Origin: Paramoeba atlantica
Lineage: Eukaryota > Discosea
Direction: 5' to 3'
Length of the DNA: 64,000 bases
Assembly: GCA_977017575.1 (NCBI GenBank)
Contig: CDRNVI010000185.1
Location: forward strand, 1 to 64,000
Shown in pieces: positions 10,050 to 20,552 of this stretch; the stretch's first letter is position 1; each line of letters begins with the position of its first letter. The translations under genes were made by a program, and so were the position numbers. The notes below the pieces were generated by a model. That model ran no database searches, was not told the DNA's origin, and worked only from the letters and a program-made list of their open reading frames with translations.

Positions 10050-10440
10050 AGAAAGTTTGGCCAGGGACGTTGGAGAAAACGGAAGGATTATAGTCAAAAA
10101 TAGCCGATTTTCGGGTAAAAATGGGGTCATTTTTGGGTATTTTTGCTCTCAGAGAACTAAATCCGACATTTGCGTGTGGGAAATCACTCGTAGGCATGAA
10201 TGGAAGCCTACCGAACGTATTGGGTAGAGAATGCGACTCCAACCATACCATTCTTTCGACCCAAAAATGCCCCTTTAGGTCCGAAAAATACTTTTTCACC
10301 TTTTTTAGTCAAAAATGGGTCATTTTGAGGGGCGCACCACGGCTCGAAGAAGGGATACTTTTCGAAAACAACTGCGGAGAGAGCTAGTATAGGTCCCAAA
10401 CTATCAAAATACAATAGGGCAAACGATTTTGGAAAAATAT
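10050..10440 (+). repeat. extended flank repeat R, copy 1
   Basis: The sequence after the foldback unit is shared with 11481-11870. Common blocks include TGCTCTCAGAG, AAATCACTCG, GGGTAGAGAATGCGACTCCAA and GAGAGCTAGT. The foldback plus this flank therefore form one ~490-bp repeat that exists twice here. A weaker, partly similar stretch is at 26300-26490. No conserved reading frame was seen between the two copies. Confidence 0.65.
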
Positions 10441-10619
10441 TTTTCTTGCCATTTTTTTCGCCAAGTTTAAATTTTTATCAAAAAGTTTTTCTGAAAAAAT
10501 CCGAACTTGGCGGACCCGTCCTGCGGATACGCAGGGGGGTCACCCCCGGGTGGGGGGGTGAAAAATGCGCGCCAAGACCCCGGCTACCCCTTCTGCACTT
10601 GTTTTTCGAAAAATATTTC

Positions 10620-10705
10620 ATGCGGTATGCCCCCCCCTAAACCCCCCTCTAGACCCCCCATTTTTTTCAATTTTTCAGTTTTGGACCACCGGAGCCCCCT
10701 TTTAT
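10620..10705 (+). repeat. dispersed ACCGGAGCCCCCTTTT repeat, short copy
   Basis: CTAGACCCCCCATTTTTTTC, then TTTTGGACCACCGGAGCCCCC. It stops within the T-rich part, and a minisatellite follows. Confidence 0.65.
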
Positions 10706-10727
10706 AAATATAAAATTCCAGAAATAT

Positions 10728-10893
10728 GCATCATAAATGTGCCGCATGCAATATCAATGTGCTGTATGCATTATCAACGTGCCGGATTTGTGCATTATCA
10801 ATGTGCCCCAATTATGCATCATAAATGTGCCGCATGCAATATCAATGTGCCGTATGCAATATCAACGTGCACTTCTTATGCATTATCAATGTG
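10728..10893 (+). repeat. minisatellite, unit GCATNATNAANGTGCC
   Basis: About eight degenerate units of roughly 20 bp (ATGCATTATCAATGTGCC type). A higher-order period is visible: ATGCATCATAAATGTGCCGC recurs at about 10728 and 10815. All units share GCA...GTGCC. The spacers are repeat variants rather than unique sequence, so it is not a CRISPR array. Confidence 0.8.
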
Positions 10894-10899
10894 CCAGCG

Positions 10900-11075
10900 G
10901 CCCCCCCTGGACCCCCCATTTTTTTTAATTTTTTCATTTCATTTTTGGACCACCGGAGCCCCCTTTAATATTTTTTTCATCTATTATATTACTGTGTTCC
11001 TCTTTATATTTTCATTTTTTTTGTTCACTGTTTTTTCAATAATCGAGGGTAGTGCAGTAGTTATACAACCACCGC
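10900..11075 (+). repeat. dispersed ACCGGAGCCCCCTTTT repeat, long copy
   Basis: Matches 80-245 almost throughout: TGGACCCCCCATTTTTTTT, GGACCACCGGAGCCCCCTTT, CTATTATATTACTGTGTTCC and ACAACCACCGCAA. The two long copies show both ends of the repeat unit, about 175 bp. Confidence 0.75.
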
Positions 11076-11122
11076 AAAAATTATTTACTGCCACTATGGA
11101 GGTGTTCGATGAAATGATATAA

Positions 11123-11362
11123 ACCACAGTCCGGTTTAACATTCCGGGGGGGAATGTTAATTAGCTGCAGTAATGTTAAGTAGCTACAGGAATGTGAAAT
11201 TTTCAAGATATTTTTTTGAAAGGAAAAATAACTTCATTTATTCAGTATCTTCCTCTTCGCCCATTCAAATAAGCCCATTCAAACGCATGGGACATCATAA
11301 CATTGCCCCCCCCCCCCCCGGAATGTTATCTAGCTACAGGAATGTTAAACCGGACTGTGGTT
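11123..11362. mobile_element. 240-bp TA-flanked MITE with AACCACAGTCCGGTTTAACA ends
   Basis: The first ~24 bp, AACCACAGTCCGGTTTAACATTCC, is exactly inverted at the right end, and both ends are flanked by TA. Inside, GGAATGTTA...TAGCTACAGGAATGT motifs repeat near both ends beside G and C runs. There is no coding capacity. Related ends occur near 1112-1132 (ACGGTGGTTTA) and 21752 (AACCACATTCCCGGTTAACA). Confidence 0.8.
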
Positions 11363-11371
11363 TAGTAATTT

Positions 11372-11480
11372 CTTTTTTAGGCTCTTCGTTAAACGCGGTG
11401 GTCGTTTTCAGCTTAGAAGTCACTCATGCTGCGCGCTTCGCGTTGAAAACTACCTCCGCGTTTAATGGGGAGCCTAAAAA
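11372..11480 (+). mobile_element. foldback MITE, family F, copy 4
   Basis: It starts 8 bp after the TA of the preceding MITE. The arms TTTTTTAGGCTCTTCGTTAAA and TTTAATGGGGAGCCTAAAAA are inverted with three mismatches. The loop AGAAGTCACTCATGCTGCGC is identical to copy 3. Confidence 0.75.
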
Positions 11481-11870
11481 TGAAAATTTAGCTTCGAAAG
11501 TAGAAGAAATTGGAAGGATTGGAGCCACAAGTAGCCAATTTTTGGGTAAGAATAGGTCTATTTTAGCGCATTTCTGCTCTCAGAGCACTAAATTCGATGT
11601 TTGCGTGTCGGAAATCACTCGAAGGCGTGCATTCAACGATACAGAACGTAATGGGTAGAGAATGCGACTCCAATGACACCATTCTTCCGACACAAAAAGC
11701 CCCTTTGGGTCCGAAAATTACTTTTCCACATATTTCGGTAAAAATGGGTTATTTTGGGAGGCGTACTGCGGCTCCAAGAAGGTGTATCTTATGAAACTAA
11801 CGGCGTAGAGAGCTAGTGCACGTCCCAATCTATAAAAATACAATAGGCGAAACAATTTTGAAAAAAATAT
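11481..11870 (+). repeat. extended flank repeat R, copy 2
   Basis: Counterpart of 10050-10440, sharing GCTCTCAGAGCACTAAAT, GGAAATCACTCGAAGGC, GGGTAGAGAATGCGACTCCAA and AGAGAGCTAGTGCA. The copies are clearly diverged. Confidence 0.65.
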
Positions 11871-12281
11871 TGGATTAATGCCATCGAAAATGTACCCCAA
11901 AGTCGATTTTTTTGATTTTTTTATAGTTTTTATTTCTTCACTCCAGATTCATATTCTGGTACCTTTGCAACGTTTTTTCACCCATTTTTACACGCTTTCG
12001 CCTACCTAGTTTATCCTCAATACCTAAGTTCCGACGTCAAAAAAGTTTCCTTTTTCGGAATTTCATCGGTTTCGTTCACTCTTACTTCGTTCATACAAGT
12101 AAGAATGAAGTACTGGTGTTTGCAGTGATTGCTTCAGTCTTCCCTCTGGGCAAGTGTATGTACTCGATCTTTTTTTCGCAAAATTAAAATGTTTTTCATA
12201 TTTTTCCTTCCGAAAAAGGAAGGTTATACTATATAGTAACCTATACGTTACTAGAACTTTTGAAACGCCTTTTAGCTAAAA
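11871..12281 (+). other. 5' flank of the phosphatase gene
   Basis: No gene seen. GAACTTTTGAAACGCCTTTTAG (AG at 12274-12275) ends 6 bp before the ATG at 12282 and is a good trans-splice acceptor candidate. A small inverted repeat, GGTTACTATATAGT / ACTATATAGTAACC, is at about 12230-12244. Confidence 0.45.
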
Positions 12282-14516
12282 ATGACTGCACTGCGTCCAC
12301 TCAATACCGATCCAACTTGTCCTTCCAGTTCCGACAGCATTAATGCGACCATGTGTGACATGATTTGTGATTCCTTTGAGGAAGAGATCGATCCAGAAAC
12401 AACTATGGAATCTGCCTTGTCAACAGATCATGGGCTCATTGCAAGAGATGAGACTACGAGACCAGTTTCGAATATACCAGACTCGTTCAAAACATCACCT
12501 CTTTTGGTTACATCCGGCCGCAAAACTCTCTATTCCGAGAACGTGTCGAGAAATTTTGAAGAACGAAGTACAGCGCCCGGTAACGCTCCTACTCTTTTTT
12601 CTTCTCGCAAGGAAGAGAAAAGCTGCGTGGGTAACAATGGCACCCCCTCAGAGATAAAAGCTGGCTATGGCTTTTCGCAAACTACATCGGAACAAACGGT
12701 CCTTTTCAGCCATACCCCCGCAACGACACCTCGCAAAGCAGCCACACCTGGTTCTTCTTACAGCATGGATTCGCCTAGTCGTAGTTTTTCTTCGCGCTTA
12801 TTTACGCCCCGCACCCCAATGAGCATGCGCGATAGAAAAGACGACCACGAAACAGACCGCAGAGATGCGGAATCAAAACGTTCCTTTTCTTCAGTTTCAG
12901 ATGCGCTCGCATCCACCACCGAGAGTACGCCCCGAGAGCTTACCTCCGGGACTCCGCAACCCAGTGTTTCTTCCTCACAAGCAGACAAAATGCACAAGAA
13001 GCACGGGAGCTGCAGAAGTGCTCAACCACCCGAGGAAAACAAAAACAGTCGTATTCCAACCCCGATAAAAGGAAAACCCCAACGCAGCCGGGTTTCTTCC
13101 TCCCCTCCTCCGTCCCCAAATCGCAAGAGTTCGAGTCGTCCGTCTTCCTCCCACCTTTCCTTCGACACAACCACCCCGGCACGCCCGACGCTTCCTCACA
13201 CCCCCGTCCCCACCTATTATCTCCCCCACAGCGCCCAATTCCTGCTCCCCGATTTATCCCCCACCCTCATCCAACTCCATCACAACCCTTCCTCCTCCCT
13301 TTCCACAACATGTCCCCAATGCTCTTTTCCCCACCAACCCCCAACCCCCACCCCCACCCCCACCACCACCAACATCCACCCCGATGAACCCAAAATCAAT
13401 CCCGACAATCCCGACCCATCCAAAACTCACCCTTCCAACACCCCTCCCACCCTTTCAGAGGCCACCCCCCCTTCCCCCTCCCCCTCCCCCTCCCCCTCCC
13501 CCTCTTCTTCTTCATTTTTATTCCCCCCCTTCTCCCCCCCCCGTCTCACCGTCGTCCTCGACCTCGACGAGACCCTCGTCTCCAACCGCCACCCCCACCT
13601 CCCCCGCGCCCTCCTCCGTCCCCACGCCCGGGAACTCCTCCACGCCCTCCACAACCCTACGGCAATCGAGCTCGTGCTCTGGACCGCCTCCACCCCCGAG
13701 ACCGCCCGTCCCGTGTTAGCCCAGCTGGACCCGAGCCACAGCTCCCTATTCGAGCACGTGATTTGCCGGAGCCCCCACTGGTACACGGAGCCCTTGCACA
13801 CCAAGGACCTGCGGCTGCTGGGGCGACCCCTGAGCCACGTGGTGCTGGTGGACAACGCCCCGGGCTGTGCCAAGCTGCAGCCGGGGAACGCGCTCCTCGT
13901 GGAGGACTACCTCGGGGTGGACGTGGACCCGGGGACGGGGGAGGTGGACGACACGTTGGTGCGGGTGGGGAGGGTGCTGGGGAGGTTGGTGGGGGAGATG
14001 GCGGGGGGGGGAGAGGGCCCTCCCCACGGAGGGGGGGGGAACCACCCCCCCGGCGGGGGGAAGACGGTGGCGGGGTTGTTGCAGGCGTTGGCGGAGGAGG
14101 AGAGCGATGTACAACGGGTGACGGTGTGTCCTCCGATGGCGCAGGGGAGGGGCGGTGGGGATCGAAGAGGGGGAGGCCAAGCGGTGCTAACGACCACCCC
14201 GCAGGAGGGGAGTAAAGTGGCGAAAGGGGGGTGTTACAGGGTGGAGGGGGGGAGTGGGGTGGTGAGGAAAGGGGGGGTGTACCCGGGGATGCGGGAAAAT
14301 GCCCCGAACACCCCTCGAGGGTTAACCGAATTGGATCCGAATCGTTTGTATGCGCGAGAGGGGATGGCGAAAGAGGTTAAAAGGGCTTCTTTTGCTGCAG
14401 AAAGTATGAATGGTTCGACCTTTGTTCCGATCAACGGGTACAATTTCAGTACCATGATGAGTGCACCCCCACAAGGGGCGTACTTCCGGGTGAAAAGAGG
14501 GAGCAGAGGAGCGTAG
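12282..14516 (+). CDS. FCP1/SCP-like HAD phosphatase with long disordered flanks
   Basis: Protein of 744 residues. The first ~415 are low complexity (Ser, Thr and Pro rich, with runs of PTPTP and PSPSPSPS) and probably disordered. Residues ~420-580 form a HAD phosphatase domain of the FCP1/NIF type. The catalytic DLDETLV has D427, D429 and T431. It is followed by LVLWTAST and by HVVLVDNAP with D524 and N525, typical motif III of the family. By family knowledge such enzymes dephosphorylate Ser residues, classically of the RNA polymerase II tail; the substrate here is unknown. No BRCT domain, so it is closer to the small SCP type. The domain and tail (13500-14270) are very GC-rich and Gly-rich. 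The start fits the acceptor AG 6 bp upstream. Confidence 0.85.
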   Translation: MTALRPLNTDPTCPSSSDSINATMCDMICDSFEEEIDPETTMESALSTDHGLIARDETTRPVSNIPDSFKTSPLLVTSGRKTLYSENVSRNFEERSTAPGNAPTLFSSRKEEKSCVGNNGTPSEIKAGYGFSQTTSEQTVLFSHTPATTPRKAATPGSSYSMDSPSRSFSSRLFTPRTPMSMRDRKDDHETDRRDAESKRSFSSVSDALASTTESTPRELTSGTPQPSVSSSQADKMHKKHGSCRSAQPPEENKNSRIPTPIKGKPQRSRVSSSPPPSPNRKSSSRPSSSHLSFDTTTPARPTLPHTPVPTYYLPHSAQFLLPDLSPTLIQLHHNPSSSLSTTCPQCSFPHQPPTPTPTPTTTNIHPDEPKINPDNPDPSKTHPSNTPPTLSEATPPSPSPSPSPSPSSSSFLFPPFSPPRLTVVLDLDETLVSNRHPHLPRALLRPHARELLHALHNPTAIELVLWTASTPETARPVLAQLDPSHSSLFEHVICRSPHWYTEPLHTKDLRLLGRPLSHVVLVDNAPGCAKLQPGNALLVEDYLGVDVDPGTGEVDDTLVRVGRVLGRLVGEMAGGGEGPPHGGGGNHPPGGGKTVAGLLQALAEEESDVQRVTVCPPMAQGRGGGDRRGGGQAVLTTTPQEGSKVAKGGCYRVEGGSGVVRKGGVYPGMRENAPNTPRGLTELDPNRLYAREGMAKEVKRASFAAESMNGSTFVPINGYNFSTMMSAPPQGAYFRVKRGSRGA

Positions 14517-15510
14517 AAAGAAGGAGTCATTTTCTCCTTTTTTGGCCGTTCTTTTAAAATGCGTACGAAAGGATGCCTTAGATTTTGGTTTACAGAGGAA
14601 AATGAAGAGTTTCAAGGTATGGGGTTTTCTCTGAGAACCGAAGTGATGATATAAAAGAGTTTTTAGTAGAACTGAGTTGTGTAGAAACGTAGATGGTAGA
14701 ATTCTGCGGATGGCAAATTCGGGCAGTGTAGTCATGCGAAAGTTCCAGTTTGCGTCTGTTTTAAAGACACGAGGCTTTCGTTTTAAAGTGGCACAGTCCT
14801 GGAGTGTTTTTCCCGCTCTTTTGAATATCGTTCCCTATGATGCTTCACTGGTGATGTGCCTCAAAACGTAGAACCTAGAATGATAACTGTGTTCTATACA
14901 TATCTTCTGTATTCCATAATTACTCGCTTAGGCAACGCTATAGTAGCGTAAAGTCTTGCCCCCAAAGGGTATGGATGAGTTTAAAATGTATAACCTTAGA
15001 AAATGTTTTCTAGTAGAGTTGATGTAGGTGTTCCACTTGTGTGTTATGGTTTGAGATTCAGAATTTTCAAATCGAGATTCTTTTTTTTTGTTTCACAAAG
15101 TCAGGCTCTTCATTTCGCTATTTTCTTGATGCCATACTCAACTTTGTCGACGTAACTATCCCTTTGAAGTTTTCACCAACCGAAACAACCTACTCCATAA
15201 CAGAGTCCCGACACCCCTTTTGCTGACCCAAAACTAGACCCAAGCCTGCACTATGTATCCTAAAATCTCTTCTTCTTTTCTCCGCTTTCCTCTACCACCG
15301 CTTACCACATCCCTCACAAGATAGCCCCTTCGAAAAACCCTAAAATCTAAGCTCTAAAAATCACCCAAAAGGCTACAAAAGGCTCTGAAAACCCATAAAG
15401 AGAGCTGAAAACCACGTAAAAACCTTTAAAAAAGGTTCAAAAAAGTTTTTAAAAACATCAAAACCTTTCAAAAACACCTCGATAAAGCCGTAAAAAAGCT
15501 TTAAACCCCC
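14517..15510. other. spacer between phosphatase and kinase genes
   Basis: About 1 kb, moderately AT-rich. No gene or repeat family recognised. The last 150 bp consist of AAAAACC/AAAGGCT-like degenerate short repeats (about 15360-15505). Confidence 0.5.
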
Positions 15511-18500
15511 ATGGACCCAACCCCCATGGACCCCTCCCCTCCCCCCTCCCCCTCCCCCCTGCTCGACGCCCACTACCAGCGGGGCCGTCTCCTCGGGGTC
15601 GGGGGCTTCGGCAAGGTCTACGCGGTCACCCACACCCGCACCGGCCTCCCCTACGCCATGAAGGTCATCACCCAGGCCTTCATCGCGCAGCACGACATTG
15701 GGAGTTATGTCAAGAAAGAGGTCGAGATGCTCAAACGGGTGCGACACAAACACGTGATTGGGTTCATCAAGTGCGTGGAGACCGCGGAGGCGGTGCACAT
15801 CATCATGGAGCTCGCCCCCGGGGGGGAGCTGTTTGATAAGATCCTCGTCTCCAAGCGGTTCTCCGAGCGCACCGCGCGGAAGTACTACCAGCAGCTCATG
15901 AGTGCCATGGCCGCGTGCCACCATTTAGGCATCAGCCATCGGGATTTAAAAGCGGAGAATTTGCTGCTCGATGCGGAGGGGAATTTAAAGGTGTGTGATT
16001 TTGGGTTGGGGGTGGTGAGCGACCGGAGTGTGCGGCAGCATAGTATCACGGGGTGTGTGGAGTATCAAATGCCGGAGATGCTGGAGAGTGCGCCGTGGTA
16101 TGGAGGGAGTGGTGGTGGATTTGAGGAGGAAGAGGGGTATGATGCACAAGCGTGTGATGTGTGGGCTTCCGGGGTGATTTTGTGTTTTATGTTGTGTGGG
16201 TTTTTGCCATTTGCGGGGAAATCGGATAGTGAGACGGCTCGTGCGGTGAAAAGAGGGATTCCGCGATTGGCGCCGCATCTTTCGCAGGAGGTGTGTCATT
16301 TGATTAAGTTTATCTTGGCAAAAGAGCCCCATCGCAGAGCGACGATTGCGGATATTATTGCTGATCCGTGGTTTAATGAGGGAGGAAATTTGCGAGTGGA
16401 GGCGCTGTTTCCGGAGGAGTATTTACCTGAGGAAAGTGTGGAAGAGGAGACAAAAAATGATGTTTCACGAGACGGGAGTTTAACCAATATCCCCCACACA
16501 CCTGTAACGGGTCCGCGAATGGCACATAGTTTTACGAGTCCCAATGTGCATCTTTCCGGGTCCTTGCCGAGTAGTCACTTGTTGGATGTTCCTTCAATGG
16601 AGTTCTCCCCTCCTAGTTCGCCCGCAACGGCAGATAAATATGGAACTTTTGGGACCCACCCGCATGCCAACTTAAACCGTTTAAAAGCCTCTCCGAGTGA
16701 TCCTTTAATGCGTGAAAGCGTGGAGCGTCACAAACTGGACACGGGTTCCGCAACTCACCATATGGTGGATCGCGCAAAATTACGCCAGGCGTTCGACACA
16801 CTGGACTGTGTCTCCAGCAAATCACTCGGCTATATGGATATTCGCTGGATCGTGATGGAAAATATGAATCGGGATGTGTTACAAACCTCCTCGCAAGATC
16901 TGTATCGAATTATGCGGTTTTTGGGAGCCAACCCCGGAGAGGAAGAGCGTTTTTCCATTTCCTCATCTCGTTTTTGTGAAGCCTATTTACCCTTACTGTT
17001 GTCCACGACTTCTCGAGCCCGTGAGTCTGGCCGAGTGCTACGGAAACAGCTTGATTGGTTATCCGCAAGTACGCTCAAAGAGATTTTGTCTCCCCAAATT
17101 TTGTCAACCGAGATGATTGCCTCCTTGTCCAAATTTGGACCTTTGGAGAGACTCTTACAACTGGTCACACCTCTTCGCGCAATTCCTACCCGATTGGTTG
17201 TCTCGTTGCAGCAAATCTTTTATCAAATACAAGATGAGCGAGGGGTGCTCGGCCGAGAAGAACTCCGAAAGACACTATGTGAAATGAAATCGGAACACGA
17301 CTTGAAAGTGAGCCAAAAACTGAACGAGTTCGCGGTAGATTCGCCTCCTGTGGGATGCGTTACGGACATGAGCTGTGAATTCGTCTGTGGTACTCCAAAA
17401 ATGTACACAGAAAAGGGCGACACTGGCGAGGAAACTGAAAAATTGATTTCGGAGTTCATTCAGCATTTTAGCGCAAACCCCGAAATACGAAACTACATTA
17501 CCTTTGCCGAGTTTGTTATGGGTGTCACAGCTCCGATCCATGTCCCAAATTCCATTTCTTCTAATGGGGCTTCAACAGATCCATTGGCATCTATCAACAC
17601 TCAAACAACCAATCAACACAAGATAACAACTGATGCAAATTTGCCCTCTCGCCGGCAATCATCTGTTTCCGGACATGGTGCTTCAGGAGTTCCGAGCGTT
17701 TTTTCACTGACGAGTCTTACCCGACGACTTCCCGCATTGGCGCATTTAGAGACAACACTCCAAATACAGGAATACGGTCATCGAGGGCTTACTCTGGCGG
17801 GCACCCCGGAATTTCTGCGAACTAAATTGCTCAAGCTTCATCGTATGCGGTATTGTACAGGTTTTAGAGAGAGAGGACGACATACGGTCTGTAGTGCCTC
17901 TTTTTCAAAAGAAAGCTTGATGCCTGATTCTCCTCCCGTGGAAACGAGTTTTAATCAAACCGAAAAAATACGAAGCCGAACCGAGACTGGTGTGGAACCT
18001 CTCGAAACGGAAAGTACGACAGAGCTCCCCCCTCTACCGGAGAAATGGGAATCGCTTCTCCTACCGACCCATACCGACTTTCTATATCTCCAACCTCTGC
18101 AGGGGCATCACGAGCCTTACTTAAAAGGATTGTACTACTCCAACGGGACCGACGTGCGCGCCTTTTTACGCCAACAACTTCATCTGTTTGCCCTTTCTGA
18201 TCAGAAAACAGGACTGAATGCTAAAACAGTCCAACGAAGCTCTGTGAGCCATTCTTCAGGTAAATTATCAGGAACCCTGGCGAATGTGGTAAAATCGCAC
18301 ACCCATGCGCATCGTTTGTCGCTGTCTACTTTATGCCACTTAGGCCAATCACACCAAACTAACAAAGGAACGCATTACGCCCATAAGCCCTCTAGTCTAC
18401 AACTGGGATTGTTATCGCAACCTCGTGGGGTGTCTTCTCGAAAGGGCTCACCGGTTTCAACGCAAGCAGAGGGACACTTTGATGCAGAGACAAATGTTCA

Positions 18501-19536
18501 TTTACGTGAGATCCAATCTCCAACGATTTCACTGAATAGCGAATCCATTCCCTCAAGTCCAACACCTTGCAAAGCCTCGGAAGGCTTCGTGGACGGGGCA
18601 ATGCAAAAAAAGAATGGAGAACTTCAATCGTCTCGTAGTCCGTCCGTTGAAAGCGCGACCCTAACCAAAACATTGCTTAACGATCACGAATCTAATCATT
18701 TGATGGATCATCAAGAAAAAGCAGCTCATCCTCCGAATGACAATAAGATTCCGAGCTCCGAAAAACGACCCTCCCATTTGGTAAATGCAACAAATCCCAC
18801 TTTCCCGCACTCCCCGAAACCCAAACCTTTCTACTCTCCACCTTCTCTCTCACCATCTTCTTCCCTCCCCCCTCCTGAAATTCAACAACCCGACACCCCA
18901 ACCCCCTCAAAACTTGAAACCTCTCAACGAGAATACAAAACCGGGAATCTAATCGCCTCAGCCCCTCTCCCCTGTGAGGGAGCAGAGTCCCCTCTCTCTT
19001 ACCCTACGATTTATAAACCTCACACAGAAATCCCATTCTCTAAACCCAATCCCACAGAATGCTTGATTTCTAAATTCACAGAAATCCCGATTTCCCAATC
19101 CAAAAGCACAGAAATCTCGATTTCTAAACCCAATCCCACAGAAATCCCAGTTTCTCAATCCGATCCCACAGAAATCCTAATTTCTAAATCCAATATCATA
19201 GAAATCCCGATTTCTAAATCGAACACAGAAATCCCGATTTCTAAACCCAATACCACAGAAATCCCGATTTCTAAATCCAATAACACAGAGTTCCCCGCCC
19301 CCAAACCCCACCCCCACCCCCACAGCGATCTCGGGTCCCTCTTCGCCCCCACCTGCGTCGTCACCCTCGCCCTGCTCCCCTCCACCGCGGGGTACACGAA
19401 GGTAATCCCGAGCCGTATCCGCGGCCCCACGCTCGGGTACCACCGGGCGGTACAGATCCTCACCGCCCTCACCCAGCAGGAGAGGGACCAGGCCGTGAGG
19501 GACACCCAGGTGGTGGACGACCCCGAGTGGGTGTAG
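15511..19536 (+). CDS. CAMK-type serine/threonine protein kinase with a 1050-residue tail
   Basis: Protein of 1341 residues. The kinase domain spans residues ~23-288: G-loop GVGGFGKV (29-36), Lys51 in YAMK, Glu70, HRDLKAEN (143-150, catalytic D145), DFG (163-165), then GCVEYQMPEML in place of the usual GTPEYxAPE, and DVWASGVILC. All catalytic residues are present. The best fit is the SNF1/CIPK/CHK1 region of CAMK kinases. A Gly/Glu-rich insert follows the activation segment (~199-212). The tail is mostly Ser/Thr/Pro-rich; a segment at ~415-490 could be a helical or degenerate EF-hand-like region. Near the C-terminus are tandem EIPISKSN repeats, after which a conserved-looking GC-rich segment ends the protein. 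The substrate is unknown. Start: first ATG after a stop-rich leader. Confidence 0.85.
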   Translation: MDPTPMDPSPPPSPSPLLDAHYQRGRLLGVGGFGKVYAVTHTRTGLPYAMKVITQAFIAQHDIGSYVKKEVEMLKRVRHKHVIGFIKCVETAEAVHIIMELAPGGELFDKILVSKRFSERTARKYYQQLMSAMAACHHLGISHRDLKAENLLLDAEGNLKVCDFGLGVVSDRSVRQHSITGCVEYQMPEMLESAPWYGGSGGGFEEEEGYDAQACDVWASGVILCFMLCGFLPFAGKSDSETARAVKRGIPRLAPHLSQEVCHLIKFILAKEPHRRATIADIIADPWFNEGGNLRVEALFPEEYLPEESVEEETKNDVSRDGSLTNIPHTPVTGPRMAHSFTSPNVHLSGSLPSSHLLDVPSMEFSPPSSPATADKYGTFGTHPHANLNRLKASPSDPLMRESVERHKLDTGSATHHMVDRAKLRQAFDTLDCVSSKSLGYMDIRWIVMENMNRDVLQTSSQDLYRIMRFLGANPGEEERFSISSSRFCEAYLPLLLSTTSRARESGRVLRKQLDWLSASTLKEILSPQILSTEMIASLSKFGPLERLLQLVTPLRAIPTRLVVSLQQIFYQIQDERGVLGREELRKTLCEMKSEHDLKVSQKLNEFAVDSPPVGCVTDMSCEFVCGTPKMYTEKGDTGEETEKLISEFIQHFSANPEIRNYITFAEFVMGVTAPIHVPNSISSNGASTDPLASINTQTTNQHKITTDANLPSRRQSSVSGHGASGVPSVFSLTSLTRRLPALAHLETTLQIQEYGHRGLTLAGTPEFLRTKLLKLHRMRYCTGFRERGRHTVCSASFSKESLMPDSPPVETSFNQTEKIRSRTETGVEPLETESTTELPPLPEKWESLLLPTHTDFLYLQPLQGHHEPYLKGLYYSNGTDVRAFLRQQLHLFALSDQKTGLNAKTVQRSSVSHSSGKLSGTLANVVKSHTHAHRLSLSTLCHLGQSHQTNKGTHYAHKPSSLQLGLLSQPRGVSSRKGSPVSTQAEGHFDAETNVHLREIQSPTISLNSESIPSSPTPCKASEGFVDGAMQKKNGELQSSRSPSVESATLTKTLLNDHESNHLMDHQEKAAHPPNDNKIPSSEKRPSHLVNATNPTFPHSPKPKPFYSPPSLSPSSSLPPPEIQQPDTPTPSKLETSQREYKTGNLIASAPLPCEGAESPLSYPTIYKPHTEIPFSKPNPTECLISKFTEIPISQSKSTEISISKPNPTEIPVSQSDPTEILISKSNIIEIPISKSNTEIPISKPNTTEIPISKSNNTEFPAPKPHPHPHSDLGSLFAPTCVVTLALLPSTAGYTKVIPSRIRGPTLGYHRAVQILTALTQQERDQAVRDTQVVDDPEWV
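19021..19290 (+). repeat. coding tandem repeat ACAGAAATCCCGATTTCTAA
   Basis: About ten units of 24-30 bp within the kinase gene encode (T)EIPISKSN/KPN. Units differ by whole codons, so the frame is kept. Such repeats often vary in number between alleles. The function is unknown; the unit is Ser- and Thr-rich. Confidence 0.85.
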
Positions 19537-20181
19537 AGCCCCGTGGGGTAGGCCTAACCGAAACAATAGCCAAAAGAAATAATAAATAAAACAATAACCA
19601 AAACAATAACCAAAAGAATACAATCGATAAAGTTGAAAAAAAGATTGTAAGGAAAAAAAATCTTAAAAAGAGTGGGGGTAAGCCCCAAGAGACGTAACCA
19701 AAAGAATACGATCGATAAAGATTGAAAAAAAGGTTGTAAGGGATTTTAAAAAGAGTGAGAGAGAGTGAGAGAGAGTGTGTGCACCCCTCTTTCGCTACTT
19801 TGTAGGGAGAGTGGGGATGGGTGAAGGAAAAGAAAGGAGGAAGAGATGGGATAGTAAAAACGGTTGTATTTATATTTACGTATGCATGTATACGTGTAAA
19901 TGGTAAATACAAGGGTAAATTAATTTTATAATTTTAATAAGGATCTGGGTTGTCTAACATAATGGGCGATGAGCTTCTATTAACATCCTCAGCGATTGTT
20001 TTGGATCATAGTGTAGAGGGAACATTATTCTGTAGAGTGAAATATGATTCCGCGTCAAAAATTTCTTTTAAGCTTGTCTTTTTCATCGCTTCTACTTTAT
20101 TTTAATATATTTTTTATGCTATAAATTTATGTGATCCGAAACTAATAGTTTCGGATAATTATCATGTAAACCATAGTTACT
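19537..20181. other. intergenic after the kinase gene
   Basis: Contains two related A-rich segments (AACCAAAAGAATACAATCGA at about 19608 and AACCAAAAGAATACGATCGA at about 19697) and a GAGAGAGTGAGAGAGAGTG microsatellite at 19756. No gene was seen. An imperfect hairpin, AAACTAATAGTTT, lies at 20139. Confidence 0.5.
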
Positions 20182-20552
20182 ATGGTTCGAATGTTTGCTT
20201 TGCTCATACTTTACAACAGTGCGGATAATTCTGCGATTTTAGCTTCGCGTGCTGGAAAAGTGAGGGATATATTTCTTCCTCAGGAATATGACCTTGCAAA
20301 ATTTATTTGTGATATTAAGAATCCACATGAGTCATGGAGTACTGCCACACCTGCATGTCAGTGGGATGGAGTGGACTGCAATGATGAAGGTGAAGCCATT
20401 AGCATTAGGCGGAACAATCGAGGGGTACGGGGAACTTTGCATTGGGAACATTTACCACGATCTCTCACATGGTTAAATATTTCTGCTAACGAGTTGTGTG
20501 GTGCAGTAGATTTTTCAGTATTGCCTCAGGATATATGGAAGATATATGGAAG

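Noticed and set aside
10728-10893. CRISPR-like array
   Set aside because: Units of ~20 bp repeat without unique spacers, in a eukaryotic context. It is a minisatellite.
13763-14215. Overlapping long frames within the phosphatase gene, both strands
   Set aside because: They arise from the extreme GC and low complexity of the gene; only the frame with DLDETLV shows a conserved domain.
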